This document shows positions 24,649-34,102 of a stretch of 64,000 nt of DNA, piece after piece; within the stretch, counting starts at the first letter, position 1; each line of letters begins with the position of its first letter. Origin of the DNA: Rhodanobacter sp. A1T4 (GTDB lineage: Bacteria; Pseudomonadota; Gammaproteobacteria; Xanthomonadales; Rhodanobacteraceae); contig NZ_JACHCP010000006.1 in assembly GCF_014207185.1 (NCBI RefSeq), positions 1 to 64,000 on the forward strand. Reading direction: 5' to 3'. Position numbers and translations under genes: made by a program. The notes below the pieces were generated by a model. That model did no database searches. It saw nothing but the letters and a program-made list of their open reading frames with translations, and was not told where the DNA came from.

Positions 24649-26265
24649 CTAATCCTGAGCAACAGTGGAGAATTCCACCGTGCAGGTCGCTGTGGATTCG
24701 CAGTGCAGGGTGATCTCGACAGGGGTCATCGCGCTGCCATCGCTATCCTTCGAATCGACGCCCCTGTTACGCGCAAATCGAGGAAACGCGCCACCTGCCA
24801 CCAGCAGACGAAGGTGATGGCCGCTGGGTACTCGCCACGACGTGGGAAACGCCTTGAGCACGCTCGCTCGCGGGCTCGCATCAGGTGGCGAAGATGGGCG
24901 GAGCCTGATGTAGCCATCCGTGATGTTTATCGTGCGGCCGCGTGGATCGACATCGCACAGGCAGACAAAGAGATCGTGATGCGGGCGGCTGGCTGATGTC
25001 GTCAGGGTAACGATGACATCGCCAATGATCTCTATCGGCTGATCGAGAGTGGGACCATCGAATGTCAGCACGTCTTTTCGCATGCTGAGAGAACGCACGT
25101 TGCCGCGCCCCTTTGCATTGGCAAGCGTGGGTCCGGCAAGGCTTGGCGTGGGATCGGATGGATCGTAAGTGAACGACCGCACGCCAGGCGTGATGACGCC
25201 ATCGCTGAGTCGGCCGTCCGCGTTGAGCGCAAGGCGCGTCGCCACGTTATTTTCAGGAGGCCACGTCTTTGCTTCGCGCCATTCGTTCGGCCCGTTGACC
25301 CAGAACTTCACGCGATTGAGATCCTGGGGGCGAGCTGGCGGTTTGCCCTTGAGATAGATGTCGAACCACTCCAGCGCATCGCGCAGGCTTTCGCCGATCA
25401 TGCCCGGACTGCCGTGCGTCCATTGACCGACGCTGATGCGCGCCGTGCTTCCCTGTGCGCGCAACAGCCTGAAATCGCGCATCTGGTAGGTGAAGAAAAA
25501 ATCGGACCAACCGGTGACCATGCTCATCGGTGCCTTGATGCGGTCAATCGTCTTGGTAAAACGGATCGGCTCCCAGAAGACGTCGTCAGGATCGCGCGTT
25601 GTCCATTCGCGCCAGAAGTCGATGCGTTTTCCCAGCGCCTTGACGTCCAGCGTCTCGACCGGTAGTTCGTGATAGATGCGATTCAGGGGATCGCCAAATA
25701 CGCGCTTTAGCGCGTTGCGCAAGCCTTGGCCGCTCTCCTGTTGATCGAGCTTACGTGCCCAGACCAGCAGGTCCTGCAAGCGAAATCCACCACCGTCGTG
25801 GATCGCTTCCTGGAAATCACTGGTCGTTACCACGGTCGAAATCGCGGAGAGGCGGTCGCCTAGTTCGGCGGCGATCGCCCATTGCACCTGGCCCATGTAA
25901 CTGCCGCCGTGCAGGCCGAGCTTGCCCGAAAACCACGGCTGCTTTTCGATCCATTCCACCGTGTCGATACCGTCGTCGGCTTCCTGGAAAAACGGATTGA
26001 ACTGACCGCCTGAGCCGAACGTTCCCCGACAGCTTTGAATCACGGCGATATAGCCGCGATTCGCGAAGGCTTGGGCGAGCAGTGCGATAACGCTGTGACG
26101 TCCATAGGGTGAGCGCAGCAGCACCGTCGGCTCGCCGGATGGCTTGGCGGGCAGGTAGATATCGCCTAGCAGAGTCACGCCGTCACGCATGGTGAAAGCC
26201 ACGTCACGGTGCCGAACACTGCGCGAGGTTCGCGGCGGCAGTCTCAGAAGGCGATCAATCAGCAT
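24649..26265 (-). CDS. CocE/NonD-family hydrolase (S15-like esterase/peptidase)
   Basis: The 538-residue protein has the alpha/beta-hydrolase nucleophile motif GGSYMG with Ser 122, the S15 landmark RDGVTLLGDIYLPA near residue 27, QSCRGTFGSGG at about 78-88, a catalytic-His candidate GQWTHGSPG, and a C-terminal jelly-roll domain (about 340-538) as in cocaine esterase and X-Pro dipeptidyl-peptidases. No signal peptide is present. The substrate is unknown. It lies 14 bases downstream of the TetR gene on the same strand, so the two are probably co-transcribed and it may feed the divergent oxidation operon. Confidence 0.88.
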   Translation of the reverse strand: MLIDRLLRLPPRTSRSVRHRDVAFTMRDGVTLLGDIYLPAKPSGEPTVLLRSPYGRHSVIALLAQAFANRGYIAVIQSCRGTFGSGGQFNPFFQEADDGIDTVEWIEKQPWFSGKLGLHGGSYMGQVQWAIAAELGDRLSAISTVVTTSDFQEAIHDGGGFRLQDLLVWARKLDQQESGQGLRNALKRVFGDPLNRIYHELPVETLDVKALGKRIDFWREWTTRDPDDVFWEPIRFTKTIDRIKAPMSMVTGWSDFFFTYQMRDFRLLRAQGSTARISVGQWTHGSPGMIGESLRDALEWFDIYLKGKPPARPQDLNRVKFWVNGPNEWREAKTWPPENNVATRLALNADGRLSDGVITPGVRSFTYDPSDPTPSLAGPTLANAKGRGNVRSLSMRKDVLTFDGPTLDQPIEIIGDVIVTLTTSASRPHHDLFVCLCDVDPRGRTINITDGYIRLRPSSPPDASPRASVLKAFPTSWRVPSGHHLRLLVAGGAFPRFARNRGVDSKDSDGSAMTPVEITLHCESTATCTVEFSTVAQD

Positions 26266-26279
26266 GCGGGTTCTGTGGA

Positions 26280-26981
26280 CTAGCGTCTCGTTCGAGTGGC
26301 GGATGTCGATCTGGCAGATCGTGCTGACTGACGCGCCTGTTTGACGGCGTAGGCATAGGTGCCCAGCAATACCTGGCTGCAGTTGTGCACCATTTTCTCC
26401 TCCGAGTCACGATAGTCGGACAGCAGCCATGCCGTACCCGCATTGATCATGGCGCCGACCAGCGCAAAACCCACGATGCGCTGATCATCGTGATCGCCCA
26501 GTGCATCCTGCGTCGCCTTATCGACGAAAGAAATAATCTGCCTGGCAAACTCGAAAATGTTGCGTTGATAAGTGGCGTCGGTTTCCGCGCTGACGCCCAT
26601 GACTTCAAGCATCAGCACGCGCGCCGCACAGGGATCGCGCAGGAACAAAAAGAACACCCGTAGCCCGGCAGCCACCTTTGCCTCGAGCTTCTCGCCCTGC
26701 TTTTGTATCACTTGTTGCAGTGAAGCATGCAGACGTTGGGCGTGGTGCTCGTAGGTGACGCGCAGTAGATGATCCGCGCTGTCGAACGCGGCGTAGAAAT
26801 AGCGATCGTTCAACTTGGCTTGCCGGCAGATCGATTTCACGGTTGCCTTGCGAAAGCCCACGGTGCCGAACACCTGGGTGGCCGCCTGGATCAATGCATC
26901 GCGCCGTTCGGCGGCCCGATCTTCGTGTGCAATGCCGCCGTAAGCACGGCCAGTGGCGACGGTCTCTGCCTTTTTCTTCAT
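26280..26981 (-). CDS. TetR-family transcriptional regulator
   Basis: The 233-residue product from ATG 26981 (a longer frame to 27008 is less likely) has a TetR DNA-binding domain: ERRDALIQAATQVFGTVGFR, then KATVKSICRQAKLNDRYFYA. The rest is a helical ligand-binding domain. It is divergent from the SDR-BVMO-hydrolase operon, with a promoter and a short palindrome between, which makes it the likely local repressor. The C-terminal tail is Arg/Ser-rich. The ligand is probably a substrate of that operon (inference). Confidence 0.9.
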   Translation of the reverse strand: MKKKAETVATGRAYGGIAHEDRAAERRDALIQAATQVFGTVGFRKATVKSICRQAKLNDRYFYAAFDSADHLLRVTYEHHAQRLHASLQQVIQKQGEKLEAKVAAGLRVFFLFLRDPCAARVLMLEVMGVSAETDATYQRNIFEFARQIISFVDKATQDALGDHDDQRIVGFALVGAMINAGTAWLLSDYRDSEEKMVHNCSQVLLGTYAYAVKQARQSARSARSTSATRTRR

Positions 26982-26989
26982 GAACACAT

Positions 26990-27036
26990 TTGACAGCAGA
27001 AAGTACAAAATTTAAAGTGGTGATGAGTAACACCAG
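26990..27036 (+). promoter_or_regulatory. Candidate promoter and TetR operator of the SDR-BVMO operon
   Basis: TTGACA at 26990-26995, a 16-base spacer and TTTAAA at 27012-27017 form a sigma-70-like promoter toward the SDR gene. Immediately after it TGGTG (27019-27023) and CACCA (27032-27036) form an interrupted palindrome around ATGAGTAA, where a bound TetR dimer would block transcription. Confidence 0.45.
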
Positions 27037-27063
27037 AATTTCTTGGCTATTGAGGTAACTGCA

Positions 27064-27942
27064 ATGCGCCACTTCAAAGGCAAGGTCGCCGCGATTACCG
27101 GTGCCGCATCCGGTATGGGGCGCAGTCTCGCGGTCGAGTTGGCCAAACGAGGTTGCGGGTTGGCACTCAGTGATCGCAACGAAGACGGCCTCAAGCAGAC
27201 CGCCGCGATGTGCGCCGCTTACACGGTGAAGGTCACCACCCAGACGCTGGACGTGTCCGACCGCGCGGCCGTATTCAGCTGGGCCAGGCAGTCAAATGAA
27301 GTACACGGCAAGATCAACCTGATTTTCAACAACGCCGGCGTTGCACATACGGCATCCGCCGCTACAGCATCGATTGAAGATTTCGAATGGATCATGGGCA
27401 TCAACTTCTGGGGCGTGGTGCACGGTACGCAGGCGTTTCTGCCCTACCTGCACGCTTCCGGCGAAGGCCATGTGATCAACTTGTCCAGCCTGTTCGGCCT
27501 GATGGCGATGCCGACGCAAAGCACCTACAACGCCAGCAAGTTTGCCGTGCGTGGTTATACCGAAGCGCTGCGGATGGAGCTGGAACTGGAAGGTGCGCCG
27601 GTCAGCGCGACCAGCATCCACCCTGGTGGTGTCGCCACCAATATCGTGAACGCGTCGCGGATCGACCAGCAGATTGTCGATGCAACCGGGCAGGACGAAG
27701 AGACGCACCGCCGCCGCGCCAATCGCCTGATCAACGTCACCACGCCGGACACCGCCGCACTGCAGATCCTCGCCGGCGTCGAACGCAACGCGCGCCGCGT
27801 GTTGGTGGGCAAGGATGCGTGGGTACTCGACAAAGTCATACGTCTGCTTGGTTCGGCCTATCAGCTGGTGGTGCTTCGGCGCGCCCGCGAGATGCTCGGC
27901 GGTGGCGGCAAAAACAGTACAGACACTCAAAAGGCTGGTTGA
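27064..27942 (+). CDS. Short-chain dehydrogenase/reductase (SDR)
   Basis: A classical SDR of 292 residues, likely oxidising a secondary alcohol to a ketone or the reverse with NAD(P). It has the cofactor motif GAASGMG (residues 13-19), NNAG near 89-92, a Ser in INLSS near 141 and the catalytic Y155-N-A-S-K159. The start ATG 27064 sits behind TTGAGGT. The C-terminal extension with VRLL-type helices is common in SDRs linked to Baeyer-Villiger clusters. It is the first gene of the operon. Confidence 0.9.
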   Translation: MRHFKGKVAAITGAASGMGRSLAVELAKRGCGLALSDRNEDGLKQTAAMCAAYTVKVTTQTLDVSDRAAVFSWARQSNEVHGKINLIFNNAGVAHTASAATASIEDFEWIMGINFWGVVHGTQAFLPYLHASGEGHVINLSSLFGLMAMPTQSTYNASKFAVRGYTEALRMELELEGAPVSATSIHPGGVATNIVNASRIDQQIVDATGQDEETHRRRANRLINVTTPDTAALQILAGVERNARRVLVGKDAWVLDKVIRLLGSAYQLVVLRRAREMLGGGGKNSTDTQKAG

Positions 27943-27996
27943 AATCTTCGCTTTGCGTATGGACGTCCCCAAGCCTGCCGTACGCCACCATCAGCA

Positions 27997-29634
27997 ATGG
28001 ACGATCGCATGACATCGATTACCGAATTCAACGTATCCGCCAGCAATGCCTTGTCAGCGACTGCTCAGCATGGTTCCGTGCATGCACAGCCAAACGCTGA
28101 CGTCGACTACGACGTGCTGATCGTCGGGGCAGGTTTGTCCGGTATCGCGGCGGCCTACCATTTGCGTGATCGGCTGCCATCGACGCGCTTTGCCATCCTG
28201 GAGAGTAGGTCGAGTCTCGGGGGTACGTGGGACCTGTTCCGCTACCCCGGCATCCGCTCGGACTCGGATATGTACACTTTGGGTTTCAGCTTTCGCCCAT
28301 GGCAGGGCGACAAGGCCATCGCCGATGGCCAGAGCATTCTGGACTACGTCAAAGATACGACGCGCGAGTTCGGAATCGACAAGACGATACAGTTCGAACA
28401 CAAGGTGATCGGCGCCGACTGGGATTCATCGCTTGCGCGCTGGAGCGTGCAGGTCGAGCGCAGCGCCGATGGCCACGTCGAACGTCGGCGCTACACCTGC
28501 AGCTTTCTCCATATGTGCAGTGGTTATTACGATTACGATCAGGGCCACGCTCCGCAGTGGCCGGGCATGGACCAGTTTGCGGGACAGATCGTGCATCCCC
28601 AGCAATGGCCTGCCGGTCTGGCTTATGCGGACAAACGCGTGGTAGTGGTCGGCAGCGGCGCGACGGCGGTGACCCTGGTGCCGACGATGGCCGTTACGGC
28701 AAAACACGTCACCATGCTGCAGCGTTCGCCGACCTATATTTTTGCATTGCCATCGCGTGACGCGATTGCCGACAAACTGCGTGGATGGTTTCCATCAACG
28801 ATCGCACATCGGCTTGTTCGTACCAAGAACGTGCTGCTCAGCATGTATCTCTACAACTACGCTCGCCGCAAGCCCGAAGCAGCCAAGAAGGCGATCCTCA
28901 AGATGGCGGCCAAGCAGCTCGGTCCCGACTTCGATATCGGCAAACACCTGACGCCGCGATACAAGCCGTGGGATCAGCGGCTGTGCATTGTGCCCAATGG
29001 CGATTTGTTCAAGGCGATACACGCCGGCAAGGCATCGATCGTTACGGATGAAATCGAGTCGTTCACGAGCACCGGGTTGCGCCTGCGCAGCGGTGAGCTG
29101 CTCGATGCCGATATCATCGTTACTGCGACAGGCCTGAAGTTGAAACTACTCGGCGGCGCAAAGATCACGGTTGACGGCAGGCCGATAAATCTTGGCGACA
29201 CCGTGTCGTACAAGGGCATGATGTCCAGCGGCGTGCCGAACCTCGCTTCGACATTTGGTTATACCAACGCTTCATGGACGCTGAAGGCCGAGCTGGTGGC
29301 CAAGTATGTTGCGCGTCTGTTGCAGCATATGCAGACGAATGGCTATGACACCTGCGTGCCCGTACTGGACAACCAGGACGTAGGTACGCAGCCGGCGGTT
29401 GATCTGACGTCAGGATACATCCAGCGTGCGGCAGCATCGTTGCCAAGGCAGGGCCTGCACAAGCCCTGGATCTATCATCAGAATTACGCGTTTGACCTGG
29501 CCGCTTTCCGCTTCGGCAAGCTGGAGGATGGGGCGATGCGCTTCGAGCGGCGTAAAGTGGCCAAACACGTGGGTAGTGATGCAGCCTACGTTGCAGAAGA
29601 GCAGACTCCGGCAAAAACGAGGGCAAGCTTGTGA
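27997..29634 (+). CDS. Flavin-dependent Baeyer-Villiger-type monooxygenase
   Basis: The 545-residue protein has an FAD Rossmann motif GAGLSG (residues 44-49), a second nucleotide motif VVVVGSGATAV (NADPH) and, between them, the Baeyer-Villiger fingerprint F-x-G-x-x-x-H-x-x-x-W as FAGQIVHPQQW from about residue 194. Such enzymes insert oxygen next to a ketone to give an ester or lactone. It lies between an SDR and an alpha/beta hydrolase, matching the order of substrate use. The hydrolase start overlaps its stop as GTGA. Start ATG 27997; ATG 28009 is an alternative. Confidence 0.9.
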   Translation: MDDRMTSITEFNVSASNALSATAQHGSVHAQPNADVDYDVLIVGAGLSGIAAAYHLRDRLPSTRFAILESRSSLGGTWDLFRYPGIRSDSDMYTLGFSFRPWQGDKAIADGQSILDYVKDTTREFGIDKTIQFEHKVIGADWDSSLARWSVQVERSADGHVERRRYTCSFLHMCSGYYDYDQGHAPQWPGMDQFAGQIVHPQQWPAGLAYADKRVVVVGSGATAVTLVPTMAVTAKHVTMLQRSPTYIFALPSRDAIADKLRGWFPSTIAHRLVRTKNVLLSMYLYNYARRKPEAAKKAILKMAAKQLGPDFDIGKHLTPRYKPWDQRLCIVPNGDLFKAIHAGKASIVTDEIESFTSTGLRLRSGELLDADIIVTATGLKLKLLGGAKITVDGRPINLGDTVSYKGMMSSGVPNLASTFGYTNASWTLKAELVAKYVARLLQHMQTNGYDTCVPVLDNQDVGTQPAVDLTSGYIQRAAASLPRQGLHKPWIYHQNYAFDLAAFRFGKLEDGAMRFERRKVAKHVGSDAAYVAEEQTPAKTRASL

Positions 29635-30596
29635 CCATCGTTCTTTCGATCATCGTTTTGTTGATCATTGTGATTGCAGGGCTCGCGGTCTTTTCTTCCT
29701 ACGTTGCAAATAAGGTGGAAAAGGCACTGCCGCCGCAGGGCAAGTTTGTCGACATTGGCGGGGATCGTATTCATTACGTCGAGCAGGGCAGTGGACCGGC
29801 CATCGTCATCGTGCACGGCCTGGCCGGACAGCTGCTCAACTTTGCCTATTTGCCAATGCAGGAGTTGGCACGCTCGCATCGCGTCATTCTTATCGACCGA
29901 CCGGGCGCAGGCTATTCGACGCGTGGCGCGCAGTCGTCCGCAGCTATCTTTTCGCAAGCAGCGACCGTGGCTGGCTTTATCGACGCGTTGAAACTGGACA
30001 AGCCCATGCTCGTTGGGCATTCACTGGGCGGTGCGCTCGCGCTGGCCGTTGCATTGAACCATCCGCAGTCCGTGTCGCGACTGGCGTTGATCGCCCCGCT
30101 GACGCACGCGGAAACTGACCCACCCGCAGCCTTTCGCGGTCTGGCCATTCCATCGGCGCTGATGCGTCGCGTGATATCGCACACTCTGGCCATACCGTTG
30201 TCGATCAAGACAGGGGCCAAGGTGCTGGAAGTCGTGTTTGGGCCGGAACCGGTGCCGAAGGATTTTCGCGTTAAAGGCGGTGGTCTGCTGGGACTGAGGC
30301 CGCGCAGCTTCTATGCCGCATCAACCGACATGCTCGCGATCTCCGCTGATATGCCGACAATGGAGCGCCGGTACGCGGCACTGCGCCTGCCGATCGATGT
30401 GCTGTACGGCCGGCAGGATCGGGTGCTCAGCTACCGGCGGCACGGCGAGGCGCTCAAGCAGAAAATTCCACACGCCACGCTGAAGCTGGTGGACGGTGGT
30501 CATATGTTGCCGGTCACCGCACCGACGATGACGGCCGACTGGCTGCTCGCGATCGCGCGCTCTAGCGAAACCGTGACTAGCCAGAGCAGTCGGTGA
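29631..30596 (+). CDS. Membrane-anchored alpha/beta hydrolase (esterase-like)
   Basis: The 321-residue product starts at GTG 29631, overlapping the monooxygenase. An N-terminal hydrophobic segment (residues 2-22) is an uncleaved anchor or signal. The hydrolase core has VIVHGLAG (oxyanion hole), the nucleophile elbow GHSLGG with Ser 131, an acid near YGRQDRVL and the catalytic His in DGGHMLPV. In context it would hydrolyse the ester made by the monooxygenase. The exact substrate is unknown. Confidence 0.88.
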   Translation: MTIVLSIIVLLIIVIAGLAVFSSYVANKVEKALPPQGKFVDIGGDRIHYVEQGSGPAIVIVHGLAGQLLNFAYLPMQELARSHRVILIDRPGAGYSTRGAQSSAAIFSQAATVAGFIDALKLDKPMLVGHSLGGALALAVALNHPQSVSRLALIAPLTHAETDPPAAFRGLAIPSALMRRVISHTLAIPLSIKTGAKVLEVVFGPEPVPKDFRVKGGGLLGLRPRSFYAASTDMLAISADMPTMERRYAALRLPIDVLYGRQDRVLSYRRHGEALKQKIPHATLKLVDGGHMLPVTAPTMTADWLLAIARSSETVTSQSSR

Positions 30597-30742
30597 TTCT
30601 TCCAGTGCGAGCGATCAAGGCTGTGCCAGGCTGAGAACGAGCGCAGCGCGATCTTCATCGACAATTTCAGCGCATCGCTGCTGCTGGCTGCAATCGGAAA
30701 AGTGCTTTCGGACGTCTAAATGCAAGCCACGCCTTGTTGATA

Positions 30743-30776
30743 ACGAAAAGGGGCGTCTCGCGGCGTCCCTTTTCGT
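30743..30776. terminator. Bidirectional hairpin between the hydrolase and the TonB receptor
   Basis: Perfect 10-base arms ACGAAAAGGG (30743-30752) and CCCTTTTCGT (30767-30776) surround a 14-base loop. The A-run and T-run lie within the arms, so it can act for both convergent genes. Confidence 0.6.
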
Positions 30777-30819
30777 ATGCTACCGGGTAGCGACAGCTTT
30801 ATTGAAAATCACTGGCCCA

Positions 30820-33800
30820 TCAATAATCGTAGGTTGCGCTCAGACGCACGTAGCGGGGCAGCTGGCGCACCACGGCCGAGCCGTACAGCGGATCTGGCGT
30901 GCCTGGTGATATCTGGAAGTACGGATAGGCGTTGAGGATGGCCTGTCCGTTGAACAGGTTAAAGACATTCACCGAAAACGCGAGCTTGCCTTCCCCGAAC
31001 GATGGCCGATAGGTTGCGCCCACGTCGACCTGCTTGTTCCACGGCAGGCGATGCGTGCCGGGTGGTGACGGCTGACCACCGCACCAATGGTAGTAGCTGC
31101 CGTAGCCGTCCGGATCGGTCTGATTGGGACCGTAGTAACCCAGGCAGTTGCGAGGGTTACCGGAGACGATCTGCAGATTGCCCGAGACCTGCCATTGGGG
31201 TGTGAGCTGGTAGTAGCCGAACAGCTTGATCTGGTGCGTGTGGTCGTTGCTTTGCGCGCCGTTGCTATAGGACATCAATTCCGGGAAGTCCCAGTCGATG
31301 CTGGTCGATGCGGCTGTCTGCTGGATGTCAGAACGGAGCTGACCTTCAGTATCGCCGTAGCTGCGCGAGAAAACGTAATCGATCTTGCCGTACCACTTGC
31401 CATCGAACGGATGCTCGAGAAAGGTCTCCAGCCCGTAGTACTGGCGCTTCAGCGGTGGAAAGCCGGCCTCGGCGTTGGTCAGCGTCACGCTGTGATAGGT
31501 GCCGCTGGTATCGGCCACGGTAAACGTATTGGCTCGGCCTGGATTGATCAGGTAGCAGCTGTTGGTGGCGTTGACGTCGTAACCCAGCGAAGCAGCCTTG
31601 CTTTCGATCGCGCTGACATCGCAGTAGTCGTCGATGGCGTTGCGCAGAATGCGCTGCGTCAGCTTGGCGCCATACACCCACTGATCGTCGAGCGCTTTGG
31701 TAAAGCCGAGGATGAATTCATCCTGGTATTCCGACTTCAGGTTCTGCGCGGTCACCGTTTTTGGATCGGGCAATACACCGTATGTATTGTTGGGCGATAC
31801 CGGGTTGGAGAAAGGCATGAGCCCGGTTGGCGTGCCGTCAGCAGCGACACCGCTATAGGTGAAGTATTGCTGGGTGGCCACGTACGCGCCGGCGGCATTG
31901 AATGCGGGATTGAGCGGTAATCCGAGATAGTAACGGCCAGCGTTGCCGTAGACCTTGAAGCTGGCGTCGCCATTCACATCCCAGCTAAATCCCAGTCGTG
32001 GGGCCCACTGTGGTGCGGTCTGACGGATATAGGACTGCGCATCGGCGTTGTAGTCGGTGAACTGGTCGTTGCGCAGGCCCAGCGACAGCAGCCAGCGATC
32101 GCTGACCTGCCATTTGTCTTCGATGTATTGCGCGCGTTGGGCGGAGCGCACGCTGGCAATCGAGCTGTTGACGTGTTTGATCACGTAATAGCCGGATGCG
32201 CCATTCGAATAATTGGCCGGCGCACCCACGCCGAGATTGGGAATCAACGCAACCGTCGGCGTGGTGGTGTATGCGTAATCCCAGTAATAGCCCGGGCCGG
32301 AAGTCTGGCTGCCCTGGTCGATGGCGCGCGCATTCTGGTTGTCGACGCCGAACGAGATGGCATGCTGGCCCAACTGATAGGTCAGGTCGAGGCGCAGATT
32401 GTTGGTGTCGTTATGGCGATTGCCGTTATATAGCGATTGCGTGATCTGATTGTTGCTGATCGGTGTGCCGCCATTCAATGCGGGGTTCTGATTCTGCACG
32501 TCGGCAAGATAGGTCAGGCTGCTGTCGTAGCCGCCCGGCGCATCGTAGCTGACAGTTTTCATCTTGCCGTAGGTGGCGGTGAGCGTGAGGCTGTCGGTGA
32601 TGTAGCTGGTGAACTTGGCCGTATAGACGTCACCGCCGGTCTTGATGCTGTCGGCATAGTTGATGAAGCTGCCCGGCTTCAGCGCGTTATAGTCGTAGCT
32701 GTAGATGCTACCGTTGGTCTGATCCTTGTTTGAGGCGCCGGTGAGCTCGAGAATGTTGCTGTCGGTGATATTCCAGTCCAGTTTGCCGTACCACTTGGGT
32801 TGCTGGTACTGGTAGCGCACATAAGGCTGCGCCTTGGATACGTTGTTGACCGTATCGCCATCCTGGGTAGAGGTCTCGGCAGCGAGAAACAGAAACAGTT
32901 TGTCCTTGATCAGCGGGCCGCCAAGATAGGCGTCGTATGTTTTCGTCCACTGGCGATTCTTGCTGTTCGGGTCATACAGGTTGCCGGCGATCGGCGACGA
33001 TGGCAGTCCATTGGTGTAATAGGTGTTGCTTGCATCGGCGTGCGCGAAGTCTGGCTCCCACAGCACTTGCCCGCCGAAATGCCACTGATCCGTGCCGCTT
33101 TTGCCGACCATGTTGATCACGCCGCCATCGGAGCGGCCGTAGCGCGCGCTGTAGCCGCCGGTATAAATTTCCTGTTGCTCGATGGCACCGTACGGCAGGG
33201 TGAGTCCACCGAAGCCACGCAGTGGATCGGTAGTATTGAAGCCATTGATGTAATACGCGTTCTCGCTCGCGGCTGAGCCACCGAAGCTGACCAGCGATTG
33301 CCCGGTCGGTCCCACATAACCGCCACTGTTGTTCACCACGCCGGGTGCCAGTTGTGCGATGGCTTCCGCAGAGCGGCCCAATGGCAGCTGCGCCAGCTCA
33401 GCTGAGGTAATCACCGTGCGCGAATCGACGCTGGTGACGTCGATCGGTGGCAGCGCGTTGGCGCTGACTTTTACCGCGTTGAGATCCTTTACCGCCGCGG
33501 GTTGAAACGACACATCCGAACCGGTGCCCACGCGCAGGTCGATGTCGCTGCGCGTATCGACCACTTGGCCATCGCGCAGCAGCGATACGGTGTAGGTGCC
33601 CAGTGGAAGTTCGCTCGCTACGTAATGGCCGTGACTGTCCACAGTCACCACACGCGAGATGCCAGTGTTGCTTCTGACCTGTACGGTTTCATTGCCGACC
33701 GTAGGTGCCTGCCCGAAGATGCTGCCCGTGGTCGACTGGGCGAATAGCGGTGTGGCGACAACTGCCAGTGCGGTGCCCAGCGCCATTGCAAGCGCGTCAG

Positions 33801-33825
33801 GCCTGAGCGTAGTTCGATTTTTCAA
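30820..33825 (-). CDS. TonB-dependent receptor, Oar-like with carboxypeptidase-regulatory domain
   Basis: A 1,001-residue outer-membrane receptor. It has a signal peptide ending PLFA-QST, a CarboxypepD_reg-like beta domain (about 30-110, with SRVVTVDSHGHYVASELPLG), a plug domain (TVITSAELAQLPLGRSAEAI, SDGGVINMVGKSG) and a long barrel with aromatic-rich strands, ending in YVRLSATYDY (terminal aromatic). This type is abundant in Xanthomonadales and Myxococcus and takes up peptides or complex ligands, or works in secretion. The ligand is unknown. It stands alone, with palindromes about 210 bases upstream. Confidence 0.92.
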   Translation of the reverse strand: MKNRTTLRPDALAMALGTALAVVATPLFAQSTTGSIFGQAPTVGNETVQVRSNTGISRVVTVDSHGHYVASELPLGTYTVSLLRDGQVVDTRSDIDLRVGTGSDVSFQPAAVKDLNAVKVSANALPPIDVTSVDSRTVITSAELAQLPLGRSAEAIAQLAPGVVNNSGGYVGPTGQSLVSFGGSAASENAYYINGFNTTDPLRGFGGLTLPYGAIEQQEIYTGGYSARYGRSDGGVINMVGKSGTDQWHFGGQVLWEPDFAHADASNTYYTNGLPSSPIAGNLYDPNSKNRQWTKTYDAYLGGPLIKDKLFLFLAAETSTQDGDTVNNVSKAQPYVRYQYQQPKWYGKLDWNITDSNILELTGASNKDQTNGSIYSYDYNALKPGSFINYADSIKTGGDVYTAKFTSYITDSLTLTATYGKMKTVSYDAPGGYDSSLTYLADVQNQNPALNGGTPISNNQITQSLYNGNRHNDTNNLRLDLTYQLGQHAISFGVDNQNARAIDQGSQTSGPGYYWDYAYTTTPTVALIPNLGVGAPANYSNGASGYYVIKHVNSSIASVRSAQRAQYIEDKWQVSDRWLLSLGLRNDQFTDYNADAQSYIRQTAPQWAPRLGFSWDVNGDASFKVYGNAGRYYLGLPLNPAFNAAGAYVATQQYFTYSGVAADGTPTGLMPFSNPVSPNNTYGVLPDPKTVTAQNLKSEYQDEFILGFTKALDDQWVYGAKLTQRILRNAIDDYCDVSAIESKAASLGYDVNATNSCYLINPGRANTFTVADTSGTYHSVTLTNAEAGFPPLKRQYYGLETFLEHPFDGKWYGKIDYVFSRSYGDTEGQLRSDIQQTAASTSIDWDFPELMSYSNGAQSNDHTHQIKLFGYYQLTPQWQVSGNLQIVSGNPRNCLGYYGPNQTDPDGYGSYYHWCGGQPSPPGTHRLPWNKQVDVGATYRPSFGEGKLAFSVNVFNLFNGQAILNAYPYFQISPGTPDPLYGSAVVRQLPRYVRLSATYDY

Positions 33826-34030
33826 AGTTGGACTCTCGAAAGCTTGGGTATGGATGCGGTATGCCAGGCGATTTGCTCATGTCACATCATCGGTCCATGG
33901 GTATGGATCGACGGTTTCATGCGGCATCAATGCCACTGGATCCGATGGGTTCAATGCACTCTTTCGCCCCTATGGCGATCGTCAAGACGATGCTGAGTAC
34001 GAGATGAATAGTACACAACATATGGACATC

Positions 34031-34066
34031 TAGACGTCTAAATGGAATGAGTATTTGGAATACTCA
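34031..34066. promoter_or_regulatory. Two adjacent palindromes upstream of the TonB receptor gene
   Basis: TAGACGTCTA (34031-34040) is a perfect 10-base palindrome. TGAGTATT-TGG-AATACTCA (34048-34066) is a perfect inverted repeat with 8-base arms. Both are candidate regulator sites about 210-240 bases before the receptor start. No regulator gene is adjacent. The rest of 33826-34100 shows no gene. Confidence 0.45.
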
Positions 34067-34102
34067 CATAACGAAACGTTCTTTACAGGCGGTTGGGCTG
34101 CG

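Noticed and set aside
30711..34044. GACGTCTAAATG occurs at 30711-30722 and 34033-34044, flanking the TonB receptor as direct repeats
   Set aside because: Twelve bases over 3.3 kb can recur by chance, there is no transposase or second pair of ends, and one copy lies in a palindrome that explains it better.
34021..34045. MetJ-like boxes (GGACATCT, AGACGTCT) upstream of the TonB receptor
   Set aside because: MetJ is not, as far as I know, the methionine regulator in Xanthomonadales, and only two weak units are present.
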